A stretch of 64,000 bases of DNA from Chryseobacterium sp. Leaf201 (lineage in GTDB: Bacteria > Bacteroidota > Bacteroidia > Flavobacteriales > Weeksellaceae): NCBI RefSeq assembly GCF_001421435.1, contig NZ_LMKA01000123.1, forward strand, positions 36,141-100,140. The letters run 5' to 3'. Position 1 is the first letter of the stretch; each line of letters begins with the position of its first letter. Of the stretch, positions 8,522-17,232 are shown piece by piece. The translations under genes were made by a program, and so were the position numbers. The notes under the pieces are model-generated. The model did no database searches, was not told where the DNA came from, and saw nothing but the letters and a program-made list of their open reading frames with translations.

Positions 8522-9625
8522 TTATTTAAGGGAGACTTCTGCTTTCACGTTCATTCCTGTTCTCATTCTTTTTGCTACATTCTTGTCAAGGTTCACAAAA
8601 TCGATTTTTACAGGAAGCCTCTGCACCACTTTTACGAAATTACCGCTTGCATTGTCCGGAGGAAGGATGGAGAATGTAGCCCCGGTTGCTGGGGAGAATG
8701 AACTTACCACACCCTCGAATTCCCTGTCCGGGAAGGCATCGATTTCGATTTTAACTTTCTGGCCTTCCACCATTTTATCCACCTGCGTTTCCTTAAAGTT
8801 GGCCACTACCCATTTCTGGTCGTTCTTAACCAGGGCAAACAGCTGGGATCCTGCCTGCAGGTACTGCCCGGCCTGAATCGGAACTTTTCCCACGTATCCG
8901 TCTTCAGGAGCAAGAATTACGGTATAGGACAGGTTTAATTTTGCATTTTGCACATCGACTTCCCTTTGTTTCGCCACGGATCCGGCAACACTGATCTGCT
9001 GGGAGCTGGCTGCTGTCTGGGAAGAAGCAATATTAGTCTGCTGGGCAATCTGGTTCCTCTGGTCCACTAAAACCTGAAGCTGCCGGTCAGCGGTCTGTTT
9101 TGCTGCCAGAGCCTGTTCATACTGCTGTTCTGTAATGGAATGGTCTTTTACCAGATTTGCGTATCTTTTTAAATCCTGGGAAGTTTTCCATACATTTACT
9201 TTGGCCGCTTCAATCTGTGCATTGGCTGTGGTAACTGCCGCCTGGGAAGATCCTATATTTTTAGAAGTTGCCGTAGTGGACGCTTCTGCATTGGAAATGT
9301 TGCTTTTTGCCGTTGTTAAAGCAGCTTCAGCCTGCTGAAGGGCCATCTTCTGATCCCTGCTGTCCAGAATAACCAAGGTATCCCCTTTTTTCACAAACTG
9401 GTTATCTTTTACTTTTACCTGGGTAACATAGCCTGAAATTTTAGAAATAACAGGTGACATATTGGATGTAATCTGGGCATCGTCAGTTTCTTCATGAACC
9501 TGCCCGTAGGTATAGGCATTGTATCCGTAAATTCCTCCACCGATTAAAACAACCGCCAGGATGATCGGGAAAACCAGGCTTTTCTTCTTTTTTGGTTCAG
9601 CCGCTTGTGTAGTATTATTTTCCAT
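8522..9625 (-). CDS. HlyD/EmrA family membrane fusion protein
   Basis: 367 residues. One N-terminal membrane anchor (residues about 15-37, LVFPIILAVVLIGGGIYGY) is followed by a split lipoyl domain (KISGYVTQVKVKDNQFVKKG and ILAPEDGYVGKVPIQAGQYL). Between them lies a long Ala/Gln-rich coiled-coil hairpin (about 95-220), then the beta-barrel (WVVANFKETQVDKMVEGQKV). It bridges the MFS permease and the TolC-like channel in the periplasm. It lies 20 nt downstream of the tolC-like gene, so the two are co-transcribed. Confidence 0.93.
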   Translation of the reverse strand: MENNTTQAAEPKKKKSLVFPIILAVVLIGGGIYGYNAYTYGQVHEETDDAQITSNMSPVISKISGYVTQVKVKDNQFVKKGDTLVILDSRDQKMALQQAEAALTTAKSNISNAEASTTATSKNIGSSQAAVTTANAQIEAAKVNVWKTSQDLKRYANLVKDHSITEQQYEQALAAKQTADRQLQVLVDQRNQIAQQTNIASSQTAASSQQISVAGSVAKQREVDVQNAKLNLSYTVILAPEDGYVGKVPIQAGQYLQAGSQLFALVKNDQKWVVANFKETQVDKMVEGQKVKIEIDAFPDREFEGVVSSFSPATGATFSILPPDNASGNFVKVVQRLPVKIDFVNLDKNVAKRMRTGMNVKAEVSLK

Positions 9626-9645
9626 TTTGGGTATCGTTCTTAATT

Positions 9646-10959
9646 TTATTTGATTGTTAAAGTTCCTGTTGTCTGTAATAGTTTTCTGTAGGCCAGCGCG
9701 GCGTCTGCCTTTGCATTGATTACGCCTACATTGGCAGCAATCTGTGCGGCATCGGCATCCAGTAATTCCGTCATGGTTGCAAGGCCGTTGTCGTATTTAT
9801 TTTTGGTGATCCTGTAATTTTCATTTGCCTGCTCTGCAGATTTTTCAAAAACAGCGATTCTTTTTTTGGAGTAATCCGTATTTTGGTATTCCCTGTTCAC
9901 ATCAAGCTTAATGTTGTCATTCAGCAGCTCATTGTTGGCAGACAGCTGCATTTCCCTTGCCTGCGACTGCTTCAGCGAAGAGTTTTCTTTCCAGAGATTG
10001 GACAGATTATATGAAACCCCCACGCCCACATTCACCGCATTGTAGATGGTTAAGAATTTAGGAATATCTGCTGCCACATAACCTCCCGTCAGTGCAATGG
10101 AAGGCAGGTTTTCAGCTTTTGCCGATTTCGTTCCCAGTGCCGCTGCCTGTCTCTGTTTTTCCAGGGCCTGAAGGTCTTTGCGGTTTTCCCTGGCCGTACT
10201 CAGATAAAAATCAACCGCTTTTACTTCTTCTGCTTCATCAATATAATTCTGGTCCACTTCAATTTCCGTGCTTTCAGGAAGGCCTAACAGCAAATCCATA
10301 TTGATATTGGCAATGTTGTAATTGTTTCTGGCTTCCAGCAGCTGCAATTCGATGTTCGAGGTCTGAAGGTTTGCCTTCAACCGGTCATTTCTGGCAATTA
10401 CCCCGTTATTTTCAAGCTTGAGGAAAGTTTCGTCCCTTTTTTGGGAAGCGGAAAGGTTTTCTTCCAGCACTTTAATGGACTGATTTGCTTTGAATAAGTT
10501 ATTGTACGCTTGGGCAACATTATAAGCAATGTCAACCTTGTTGTTTTCCGTGCTTAATTTGGAAGCCTCCACCAGGTATTTTGCAGATTCGATGCCGTAC
10601 TTTATCCTTCCGCCGCTGTATACCGGAACGCTGAGATTGGCAGATCCATAGGCTACCTGATGTACTTCAGGGCCGCCCTCCCCGGTTACACCCGGAAGTT
10701 TGATGTTGATATTCGGCTTCAGCGGAAGGTACATATAGCTTCCTGAAACTTTCAGTTCCGGCAGCTTTCTGTTTTTGGCTTCCAGCAGGTCTGCCGTAGC
10801 CTCCTCGATCTTCGCGGCATCAATCTTAAGGCTCTTGCTGTTCCGGATGCCCAACTGCACGGCTTCGTCAAGAGTAAGTGTTTTTTTCTCCTGAGCATGT
10901 ATGCTTGCAAAACCCGCAAAGAGGGCCAGTGCAATAACTGAGTTATTCATTCTCTTCAT
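9646..10959 (-). CDS. TolC family outer-membrane efflux channel
   Basis: 437 residues with signal peptide (MKRMNNSVIALALFAGFASIHA). It has two outer membrane efflux protein repeats, each rich in helices and starting with the LTLDEAVQLGIRNSK block, and ends with the family pattern YDNGLATMTELLDADAAQI. It forms the outer-membrane exit duct. Its ATG lies inside the 3' end of the tetR gene (17-nt overlap, 10943-10959), which indicates translational coupling to the regulator. Confidence 0.93.
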   Translation of the reverse strand: MKRMNNSVIALALFAGFASIHAQEKKTLTLDEAVQLGIRNSKSLKIDAAKIEEATADLLEAKNRKLPELKVSGSYMYLPLKPNINIKLPGVTGEGGPEVHQVAYGSANLSVPVYSGGRIKYGIESAKYLVEASKLSTENNKVDIAYNVAQAYNNLFKANQSIKVLEENLSASQKRDETFLKLENNGVIARNDRLKANLQTSNIELQLLEARNNYNIANINMDLLLGLPESTEIEVDQNYIDEAEEVKAVDFYLSTARENRKDLQALEKQRQAAALGTKSAKAENLPSIALTGGYVAADIPKFLTIYNAVNVGVGVSYNLSNLWKENSSLKQSQAREMQLSANNELLNDNIKLDVNREYQNTDYSKKRIAVFEKSAEQANENYRITKNKYDNGLATMTELLDADAAQIAANVGVINAKADAALAYRKLLQTTGTLTIK

Positions 10960-11569
10960 AACCTAAAAGGTCTTTTAATAAGTATTTTATGTGTGTATTA
11001 AGCTCTGTGTAATATTTTTCTTCAAAAACGTCTTCAGCATCTTCATTGTTCAGGAATTCCTTATACATTTCCTTGCCGTTGGAGGCGTAAAACAGGGTTC
11101 CGCTTACCGTGGCATGAATCAGGTAGACCGGCGGGTTTTTCTTGAAAATCCCTTTTTCGATACCGCTTTCCACTATTCTTGAATACATGGAAATAAACCC
11201 GATTTTGGTCTGCTTCAGAAATTCCACAATCTGCGGGTTCTGTGTATGAAGCTGTTCGCGCTGCATAATCCTGTAAAAACATTTATGATTCCTTACCCTT
11301 CCTGCAAACTGGTCGACAATCTTTTCCAGCTTTTCCCATTCATTAAAATCCGTCCTTTCTATAATATCCTTTGAAAAAAACTGTCCTTCATTTACCCTGT
11401 ACTCCACCAGTTTTTCATAAAGTTTTTCCTTGGAACCGAAATAATAAGAAATCATCGAGATATTCACATTGGCCGCTTTTGCAATTTCCCGGGTAGAGGT
11501 TCCTTCAAAACCATTTTCGGCAAAAAGCTTTTCGGCAGCAAACAATATATTTTCTTCTTTTGAAATCAT
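10943..11569 (-). CDS. TetR/AcrR family repressor of the efflux operon
   Basis: 208 residues. The N-terminal helix-turn-helix spans residues 1-47 (ILFAAEKLFAENGFEGTSTR, EIAKAANVNISMISYYFGSK), the canonical TetR signature. The C-terminal half (about 70-208) is a divergent ligand-binding domain. It is the first gene of the operon and overlaps the tolC-like gene, so autoregulation together with pump control is the simplest model. A palindrome over the promoter (11621-11636) is the likely binding site. Confidence 0.93.
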   Translation of the reverse strand: MISKEENILFAAEKLFAENGFEGTSTREIAKAANVNISMISYYFGSKEKLYEKLVEYRVNEGQFFSKDIIERTDFNEWEKLEKIVDQFAGRVRNHKCFYRIMQREQLHTQNPQIVEFLKQTKIGFISMYSRIVESGIEKGIFKKNPPVYLIHATVSGTLFYASNGKEMYKEFLNNEDAEDVFEEKYYTELNTHIKYLLKDLLGYEENE

Positions 11570-11596
11570 TTTTTATATTCTCATTTTTTCAGAGAG

Positions 11597-11627
11597 CAAA
11601 TTTACGACAGATTTTGCATAAATCAAA
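11597..11627 (-). promoter_or_regulatory. Promoter of the tetR-tolC-hlyD-MFS operon
   Basis: Read on the minus strand, TTTG (11627-11624) is followed after exactly 19 nt by TAAATTTG (11604-11597). This is a full match to the Bacteroidetes -33/-7 pattern TTTG-N19-21-TAnnTTTG. Start of transcription is expected near 11590, giving a leader of about 20 nt to the ATG at 11569. Confidence 0.75.
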
Positions 11628-11636
11628 CGATTGATT
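11621..11636. promoter_or_regulatory. Candidate TetR operator
   Basis: AATCAA-ACGA-TTGATT is an inverted repeat with perfect 6-nt arms. A further TTGATT overlaps at 11635-11640. It covers the -33 element of the promoter, so bound repressor would block RNA polymerase. Confidence 0.65.
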
Positions 11637-11819
11637 GATTTTAATTACAATTTTAATTTTATTTTAATATTTTCGTCTATAAGACTGGATGATAGAGTAT
11701 TAATCTTATTTCTAAGAAATAAAAGATCCGCGATTACAGGAAATAATCGAATCAGTTAAAGATCAAGTGCGGTTAAATGGTATAAAAGATCTGTTTTATA
11801 CTTTTCTGATTATCTAAGC

Positions 11820-12938
11820 TTATGAATTTTTATGAATGTACCTTGATAATTTGATTCCCAGGTCGGTCCAGATGATTTTAGGATTGCCGTTTCTTGTCAG
11901 ATGCAGATCTGCTGTGCTGATTTCTTCCAGGATGCTTTCAATATTGGCTCCGCTGATAAATTTTGAAAAGCCGGCCCAGTTGAAGCCGTTGGCATCTATT
12001 TTTTTATATACCAGACCTTCAGACTGATAATTCTGCAATAAAGCGAGCCTGAAAATTTCGGAGCAGTAGTTCAGGAATGATTTCTGCTTCTCGCGGTTCC
12101 ATCCGGCGATTTCCCTGGCCCAGAGGATTATGTTTTTTAAGAAAGCGGGCTTTTTCTTCACCATGAAGGCATCACGCACCCACTGGATAAAAAGTTTCTC
12201 GAATTCGTCGCTTTTGCTCCCTGATTTTAAAAAACGGACGGCATCGTTCAGGTTTCCCTGAGCCTGATGGATAATCTCGCCTAAGGCAGCATCAGGAACA
12301 TCAAAGTTCTTTTTAAGATATGCTTCTATATCTTCATCATCAATTCTGGGAACTTCTACGATCTGGGTTCTGGAAAGAATGGTCGGGAGCATGTCATTGG
12401 TAGATTCCGCAGTTAAAAGGATAACCGTTTTCGCAGGAGGTTCTTCTAAAAATTTCAGGAATTTGTTGGAAGCTGCCGTATTCATTTTATCGGCTCTCCA
12501 GACAATCAGGATTTTGGTTCCGCCTTCAAAGCTTTTTAAGGAAAACTTCTGGTTCTGGTCATCAATTTCATCGGCAGAGATAAAAAGCTGTTTATTTTCA
12601 GATTCCAGAAAAGCAGTCCAGTCATTATAGCTGGCGTAAGGAAAATTTAGGACCATTTCCCTGAAATCCTCAAATTTACTTTTGCTTAAGGAATTTTTGT
12701 TATCCGTAAAAACCGGAAAGCTAAAATGTAAATCCAGATGGTTGAGGTGTTCCACTTTCGAGGCAGCATGCTCATTCTCGCGGCTCAGCACTTCTTTTGC
12801 ATAGGCCAGAACCACGGGCAGTGTACCGTAGCCTTCCTTCCCTACAAAAAGCTGGGCATGGCTTACCCTGTTTTCGGCAATACTTTCTTTCAGAAGTTTT
12901 TTCAGATTTTCCTGTCCGGCTATGTTCTCCCAATTCAT
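11820..12938 (-). CDS. holB: DNA polymerase III delta' subunit
   Basis: 372 residues. Begins MNWENIAGQENLKKLLKESI then RVSHAQLFVGKEGYGTLPVV, the position of the Walker A loop. The loop lacks the GKT/S, consistent with delta' being the non-ATPase clamp-loader subunit. The block FLKFLEEPPAKTVILLTAES matches the SRC-like region of clamp loaders (TSRTQ appears as LSRTQIVEVP). Zinc-binding cysteines of the bacterial delta'/gamma family are absent, as is usual in Flavobacteriia. Loads the beta clamp during replication. The promoter element is directly upstream (12943-12950). Confidence 0.9.
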   Translation of the reverse strand: MNWENIAGQENLKKLLKESIAENRVSHAQLFVGKEGYGTLPVVLAYAKEVLSRENEHAASKVEHLNHLDLHFSFPVFTDNKNSLSKSKFEDFREMVLNFPYASYNDWTAFLESENKQLFISADEIDDQNQKFSLKSFEGGTKILIVWRADKMNTAASNKFLKFLEEPPAKTVILLTAESTNDMLPTILSRTQIVEVPRIDDEDIEAYLKKNFDVPDAALGEIIHQAQGNLNDAVRFLKSGSKSDEFEKLFIQWVRDAFMVKKKPAFLKNIILWAREIAGWNREKQKSFLNYCSEIFRLALLQNYQSEGLVYKKIDANGFNWAGFSKFISGANIESILEEISTADLHLTRNGNPKIIWTDLGIKLSRYIHKNS

Positions 12939-12942
12939 GGCT

Positions 12943-12950
12943 CAAAGATA
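12943..12950 (-). promoter_or_regulatory. -7 element 4 nt before holB start codon
   Basis: Minus-strand TATCTTTG, then AGCC, then ATG. The spacing puts the likely transcription start at or next to the initiation codon. No clear -33 TTTG at 19-21 nt. Confidence 0.5.
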
Positions 12951-13208
12951 AAGAAATTTGCGAAAGCTGAAGTTTGCGGAATATGAATTTTGCATCAAAG
13001 GGAAACGGTAATTTTTACGGATCCTGTCAAAAGTTAACTGCCCGTCAGCAGCCTGCCTGTTTAAGACAAATCACTGTAAAAGCCTGTAAGCAAAGCTGAT
13101 TGATAATCAGCCGGTAGCTATATTCCCCCCTTAACAAACTTTAACCTCTTATAATTTTTACAATTCATTAATATTTAAGATATTTGCGCATTATTTTAAA
13201 AATAAAGA

Positions 13209-14507
13209 ATGAAAAAAATCTTTGTACTATCATTTATATCAGTTGGGTATTTCCTTAATGCGCAGAATATAAGCAATTCACCATACGCGACTTACGGAAT
13301 CGGGGATGTAAAATATGATAATACGATTGAAACCACCTCAATGGGAGGTATATCAACTGCTTTTATAAGTGATTTTACAAGTAATTTCAACTTTGCAAAC
13401 CCTGCAAACAATGCTAATTTCGACCTTACCAGTATCAAACTGGAAGCGACAAATGAAAACAATTACTTTAAAACAGATTATAACAATACGAAGTCTACCA
13501 AACACTCTACGTATTTATCCAATATCTCACTGGCATTCCCTCTGTCTCCAAAGCTGAAAATGGGACTTTCCTATCAGCCGTACAGCTCAAAAAGCTACGA
13601 GATTCTGCATACTGATGAGCTTAAAGACACAAATGGTGTAGTCTATGCTAACAGGTTCAACAGATTCAGAGGCAGCGGAACAATAAACACCGCCCAGATT
13701 GCTTTAGGCTATAAAGTGAATGATAAATTAGCAGTAGGTGCAAGAGCCAATTACTATTTCGGAAACCTTTATGACCTGAATGAACTTGCGCAGTCAAATG
13801 CTGAGCTGATCAACGGATACGAAACCAAAAACAGTATCAAGAATTTCAATTTTACGTTAGGTGCAAGCTACCAGACCCTGAATACCAGTACAGACAGAAA
13901 GTTCACTGTTGGTGCCACCACTACTTTCGGGAATACGAGTAACATGACGACCGATTACGTAAACAGCACGTATTTCTATGGTGACGCAGCACAGACTGTC
14001 AAAAGCAATGAGAGCATTATTGAGCGGCAAAGCACAAGTTCTAAAAACCTTCTGCCTCTGCAGGCTTCCATTGGTGTAGGATACGGTGAAGAAAACAACT
14101 GGTTCTTATCTGTACAGGGAGACTATAAAAAAGGAGAAAGCATTGCTTATTTTGGCAACACTTTAGATCTTCAGGACTCTTACAGGATTTCTGCCGGAGG
14201 ATGGTATCTACCGAATTACAACAACTTCAGAAACTATTTGTCAAGAATCGTTTACCGATACGGTGCGTTCTATGAAAAAGGAAGCTTAAAGCTGGCCGGA
14301 CAGAGCATTAATAAGTTCGGGATTTCCGGAGGTGTGCTTCTGCCATTTAAAACCAGCAGCATTACCAGGATGAGCGGACTTGAAATCGGTGTTGAACTGG
14401 GGAAAAGAGGGACGCTTAAAAACAACCTGATCAACCAGAACTACATCAACCTGAAAGTCGGTTTCAATTTTGCTGATAAGTGGTTCAGAAAGACTTTATA
14501 TAACTAA
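13209..14507 (+). CDS. Outer-membrane beta-barrel protein, uncharacterised
   Basis: 432 residues with signal peptide (MKKIFVLSFISVGYFLNA, then QNISNS). The mature part starts SPYATYGIGDVKYDNTIETT, followed by alternating beta strands with aromatic girdles to the C-terminus (INLKVGFNFADKWFRKTLYN). The N-terminal YGIGD/MGG motif resembles Bacteroidetes outer-membrane proteins related to PorV/FadL-like barrels. It lies directly before the lptC-like gene (1-nt gap), so a role in envelope biogenesis is possible; that is inference from position. Confidence 0.75.
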   Translation: MKKIFVLSFISVGYFLNAQNISNSPYATYGIGDVKYDNTIETTSMGGISTAFISDFTSNFNFANPANNANFDLTSIKLEATNENNYFKTDYNNTKSTKHSTYLSNISLAFPLSPKLKMGLSYQPYSSKSYEILHTDELKDTNGVVYANRFNRFRGSGTINTAQIALGYKVNDKLAVGARANYYFGNLYDLNELAQSNAELINGYETKNSIKNFNFTLGASYQTLNTSTDRKFTVGATTTFGNTSNMTTDYVNSTYFYGDAAQTVKSNESIIERQSTSSKNLLPLQASIGVGYGEENNWFLSVQGDYKKGESIAYFGNTLDLQDSYRISAGGWYLPNYNNFRNYLSRIVYRYGAFYEKGSLKLAGQSINKFGISGGVLLPFKTSSITRMSGLEIGVELGKRGTLKNNLINQNYINLKVGFNFADKWFRKTLYN

Positions 14508-14508
14508 G

Positions 14509-15108
14509 ATGTCGTTTTTCAGAAACATATCATTATCATATCAAAAAAATATAGCATGCCTTTTTAGTTGTGCTATATTTTTTATCACTACTTCCTGTGA
14601 AGAAGACCTTACCAAAAACGCAGGCAGACAGAGTAAAAACTTCCCTTCACAGATCATCAACAACGCCAATATTATCCAGAGGGATTCCGGTTTTGTCACC
14701 ATGCGGGCCAAAGCCCCGATTATTGAAAAATATGAATTGATCGACAGCCCTTACACGGTAGCCAAAAAAGGAATTGACATTCAGTTTTTTGACAAGAAAA
14801 AACCGAAAGTTCCCGGAACCATCAAGGCGAAATACGCAAAATTTTACGATTACAAACAGTTCTACGAAGCCCGGGGCAATGTACGGATTACCACCAATGA
14901 AAACCAGCGGTTTGCCATGCAGAGCGTTTTCTGGGACCAGCGTAAAAAACGGATCTACACGAAGGATACGGTGTATGTAACCATGGAAGACGGCTCCACG
15001 CTGATCGGGGCCCACGGAATGACGGCAAAAGACGATTTTTCTGAGTATGTATTCTACCAGAATTCCGGAGACTTCACCACAACTAAATTATCTGAAAACA
15101 AAAAATAA
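14509..15108 (+). CDS. lptC: LPS export factor LptC-like lipoprotein
   Basis: 199 residues from the ATG at 14509. I prefer this over an in-frame ATG at 14470 that lies inside the preceding gene, because MSFFRN leads directly into a hydrophobic stretch and a lipobox ending at Cys30 (FFITTSC-EED). Residues about 65-190 repeat a beta-jellyroll pattern (GIDIQFFDKKKPKVPGTIKA, KYAKFYDYKQFYEARGNVRI, VFWDQRKKRIYTKDTVYVTM). This is the LptC/OstA-like fold that bridges LPS from the inner membrane to the outer membrane. Starts 1 nt after the upstream stop, and anmK follows after 8 nt, so an operon is likely. Confidence 0.85.
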   Translation: MSFFRNISLSYQKNIACLFSCAIFFITTSCEEDLTKNAGRQSKNFPSQIINNANIIQRDSGFVTMRAKAPIIEKYELIDSPYTVAKKGIDIQFFDKKKPKVPGTIKAKYAKFYDYKQFYEARGNVRITTNENQRFAMQSVFWDQRKKRIYTKDTVYVTMEDGSTLIGAHGMTAKDDFSEYVFYQNSGDFTTTKLSENKK

Positions 15109-15116
15109 TCTTATCT

Positions 15117-16163
15117 ATGACCTTCCATGCAATCGGGCTGATGTCCGGAACGAGTTTAGACGGTCTGGATATCTGTTTTGCCAGGTTTGAGAAAGAGGGC
15201 TTATCATGGAATTTCGAGATTATAAAAGCTGAAACCCTTCCCTATCCTTCTGCGTGGGAAGAAAAACTGAGACATTCCATCCATCTTTCGGCAGAACAGC
15301 TTTTGGAACTGCATTCGGAGTATGGTTTTTATCTGGGAAAAGCAGCCAATACCTTTATTAAAAAACACCGGATTGAACACATCGATCTTATCGCTTCGCA
15401 CGGACATACGGTTTTTCATCAGCCAAAAAGAAAATTCACCTTACAGATCGGTGACGGAAGAGCCGTTAAATTAGAAACCGGCCTGCCTGTTATATATGAT
15501 TTCAGAAGCCAGGATGTGCTGATGGGAGGAAACGGTGCGCCATTGGTTCCGATCGGTGATCAACTGCTGTTCTCAAAGTATGATGCCTGCCTTAATCTTG
15601 GCGGATTTTCCAATATTTCTTTAAACAACAAAGGTCAGAGGATTGCTTTTGATATTGCTCCGGTGAATATCGTCCTGAACCTGCTCGCAAAAAGCCTGGG
15701 CAAAAACTTTGACGAGAACGGCGACCTGGCCAGATCCGGAAATATTGATAAGGAATTATTGGTTCAGTTAAACGGACTGTCTTTTTACCGGCAGCCTCAT
15801 CCTAAATCTTTAGGTATTGAATGGTGCAACGAACATATCTTCCCCTTATTTGAGAACATAGAAATACCTGATGCACTGGCTACTTTTACAGAGCATATTG
15901 CCGTGCAGATTGCAGATGTGTTTAATAAGTATGGGTTAAAAGACGTATTGTTTACTGGTGGCGGAACCTACAACCATTATTTAACCGAGAAAATAAAATC
16001 CCTTACGACTACTGAAATTGTTATTCCCGGAACCCAGATCATTGAATACAAAGAAGCACTGATCTTTGCTTTGATGGGCGTTCTAAGGCTGAATAATGAA
16101 ATCAATGTGCTTTCTTCATCAACAGGAAGCAGCCATGACCACAGCTCGGGAGTTATTGCATAA
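15117..16163 (+). CDS. anmK: Anhydro-N-acetylmuramic acid kinase
   Basis: 348 residues. The N-terminal GLMSGTSLDGLDICFARF is the AnmK ATP-phosphate loop signature. Further blocks: ASHGHTVFHQP, QIGDGRAVKLETGLPVIYDF, LGGFSNIS, GNGAPLVPIGD and FTGGGTYNHYL. The enzyme phosphorylates and opens 1,6-anhydro-MurNAc released during peptidoglycan turnover to give MurNAc-6-phosphate. Slightly shorter than the E. coli enzyme but with all blocks in order. A terminator follows at once. Confidence 0.93.
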   Translation: MTFHAIGLMSGTSLDGLDICFARFEKEGLSWNFEIIKAETLPYPSAWEEKLRHSIHLSAEQLLELHSEYGFYLGKAANTFIKKHRIEHIDLIASHGHTVFHQPKRKFTLQIGDGRAVKLETGLPVIYDFRSQDVLMGGNGAPLVPIGDQLLFSKYDACLNLGGFSNISLNNKGQRIAFDIAPVNIVLNLLAKSLGKNFDENGDLARSGNIDKELLVQLNGLSFYRQPHPKSLGIEWCNEHIFPLFENIEIPDALATFTEHIAVQIADVFNKYGLKDVLFTGGGTYNHYLTEKIKSLTTTEIVIPGTQIIEYKEALIFALMGVLRLNNEINVLSSSTGSSHDHSSGVIA

Positions 16164-16165
16164 AA

Positions 16166-16187
16166 AAACCTTCATTTCTGAAGGTTT
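16166..16187. terminator. Bidirectional intrinsic terminator
   Basis: AAACCTTCA-TTTC-TGAAGGTTT, a 9-bp stem with tetraloop, between convergent genes ending at 16163 and 16195. Confidence 0.85.
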
Positions 16188-16194
16188 CGCTGTA

Positions 16195-16584
16195 TTATTT
16201 ATAAGCTTCAATCTTGTCCGTTAAGGTATTGATGAAGTTCTGGAGCGGTTTTTCCACCATCATTTTGATAAACGGATTGAATTTCCCTTCAAAAAGCATC
16301 TGTACTTCCGTCTGGTTTTCGCTGAGCGGATTTATTGTTGCCGTTAATGAAAAATCAAGGCTTGAACTTGCAGATGTTAAAACGGCTTTTTCGTCAGTGA
16401 CTTCGTCTATTTTCAAAGCAATTTCCGGCATTCCCTGTAACCCGAATTTAAATCCGTCTTCTCTTGTTTCAAACTTCTGAAGACCGTCCGGCATAAAATT
16501 TTTATAGTTTTCCGGGGATTTCAGGAGTTCTACCAATTCTTTAGATGATTTATTGACAATAATCTTTCGTCCTTCTAAATTCAT
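16195..16584 (-). CDS. SRPBCC/START-like superfamily protein
   Basis: 129 residues. It has the helix-grip pattern: N-terminal strand and loop (LEGRKIIVNKSSKELVELLK, SPENYKNFMPDG), antiparallel strands (FKFGLQGMPEIALKIDEV) and a long C-terminal helix (PFIKMMVEKPLQNFINTLTD). No catalytic residues are diagnostic. The family binds hydrophobic ligands; the ligand here is unknown. It is divergent from the Nudix gene. Confidence 0.75.
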   Translation of the reverse strand: MNLEGRKIIVNKSSKELVELLKSPENYKNFMPDGLQKFETREDGFKFGLQGMPEIALKIDEVTDEKAVLTSASSSLDFSLTATINPLSENQTEVQMLFEGKFNPFIKMMVEKPLQNFINTLTDKIEAYK

Positions 16585-16588
16585 TTTT

Positions 16589-16596
16589 TATTTTTG
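16589..16596 (+). promoter_or_regulatory. -7 promoter element for the Nudix gene
   Basis: TATTTTTG, 24 nt before the ATG at 16621, leaving a short ordinary leader. The -33 region is only T-rich. Confidence 0.45.
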
Positions 16597-16620
16597 TATT
16601 TAAATTCTTAATTATTACAA

Positions 16621-17232
16621 ATGTATAAAGTTTTTGTGAACGAAAAAAAATTATTACTGTCTAAGCAGTCTGAAAATCTTGAAAAGACGATTGGATATGA
16701 AAATGCCATGACTTTAGAGATTGCGCTGGACCTGCTTGAAAATACATCTGTAAAAGAATTAAACGTATTCGGAGAAGATATTGACGGGATCTGGGCAGAA
16801 TTCCGGAGCCTTTTCAGGATTATTGAAGCTGCCGGCGGTGTGGTGAACAACCCTGACGGTGATACGCTTTTCATCAGGAGACTGGGAAAATGGGACCTTC
16901 CGAAAGGCAAAATGGAAAAAGGTGAATCCCGAGAAGAATCTGCCATAAGGGAAATTGAAGAAGAAACAGGCCTCCGCGATGTGGAACTGGTCCGGTTTAT
17001 CAATACTACTTTTCACATCTATGTAGAAAGGAACGGTGACAAAGTTCTGAAATGCACCCACTGGTTTGAAATGAATTTCAGCGGCGAGGACACTTCAAAA
17101 CCACAGACCGAAGAAGGAATTACCGAAGTAGCCTGGAAAAACACCGCTCAGATTGAGGATGAAGTATTTCCAAGCACGTTTAAAAACATCAAACTGATCA
17201 TCAAAGAATTCTGGGATACCAGAAAAAACTAA
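16621..17232 (+). CDS. Nudix hydrolase
   Basis: 203 residues. A complete Nudix box is present as G-x5-E-x7-REIEEETGL (starting GKMEKGE, near residue 98), which supplies the metal-binding glutamates. An extra N-terminal ~70 residues (LLLSKQSENLEKTIGYENAM, and so on) precedes the fold, as is common in the Bacteroidetes homologues. Substrate unknown; Nudix enzymes hydrolyse nucleoside diphosphates linked to another moiety. The 3' end overlaps the convergent murF by 4 nt. Confidence 0.9.
   Translation: MYKVFVNEKKLLLSKQSENLEKTIGYENAMTLEIALDLLENTSVKELNVFGEDIDGIWAEFRSLFRIIEAAGGVVNNPDGDTLFIRRLGKWDLPKGKMEKGESREESAIREIEEETGLRDVELVRFINTTFHIYVERNGDKVLKCTHWFEMNFSGEDTSKPQTEEGITEVAWKNTAQIEDEVFPSTFKNIKLIIKEFWDTRKN

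Noticed and set aside
14647..15015. Long open frame on the minus strand opposite lptC
   Set aside because: The plus strand has a lipobox and LptC fold; the minus frame has no recognisable protein and is explained by codon bias.
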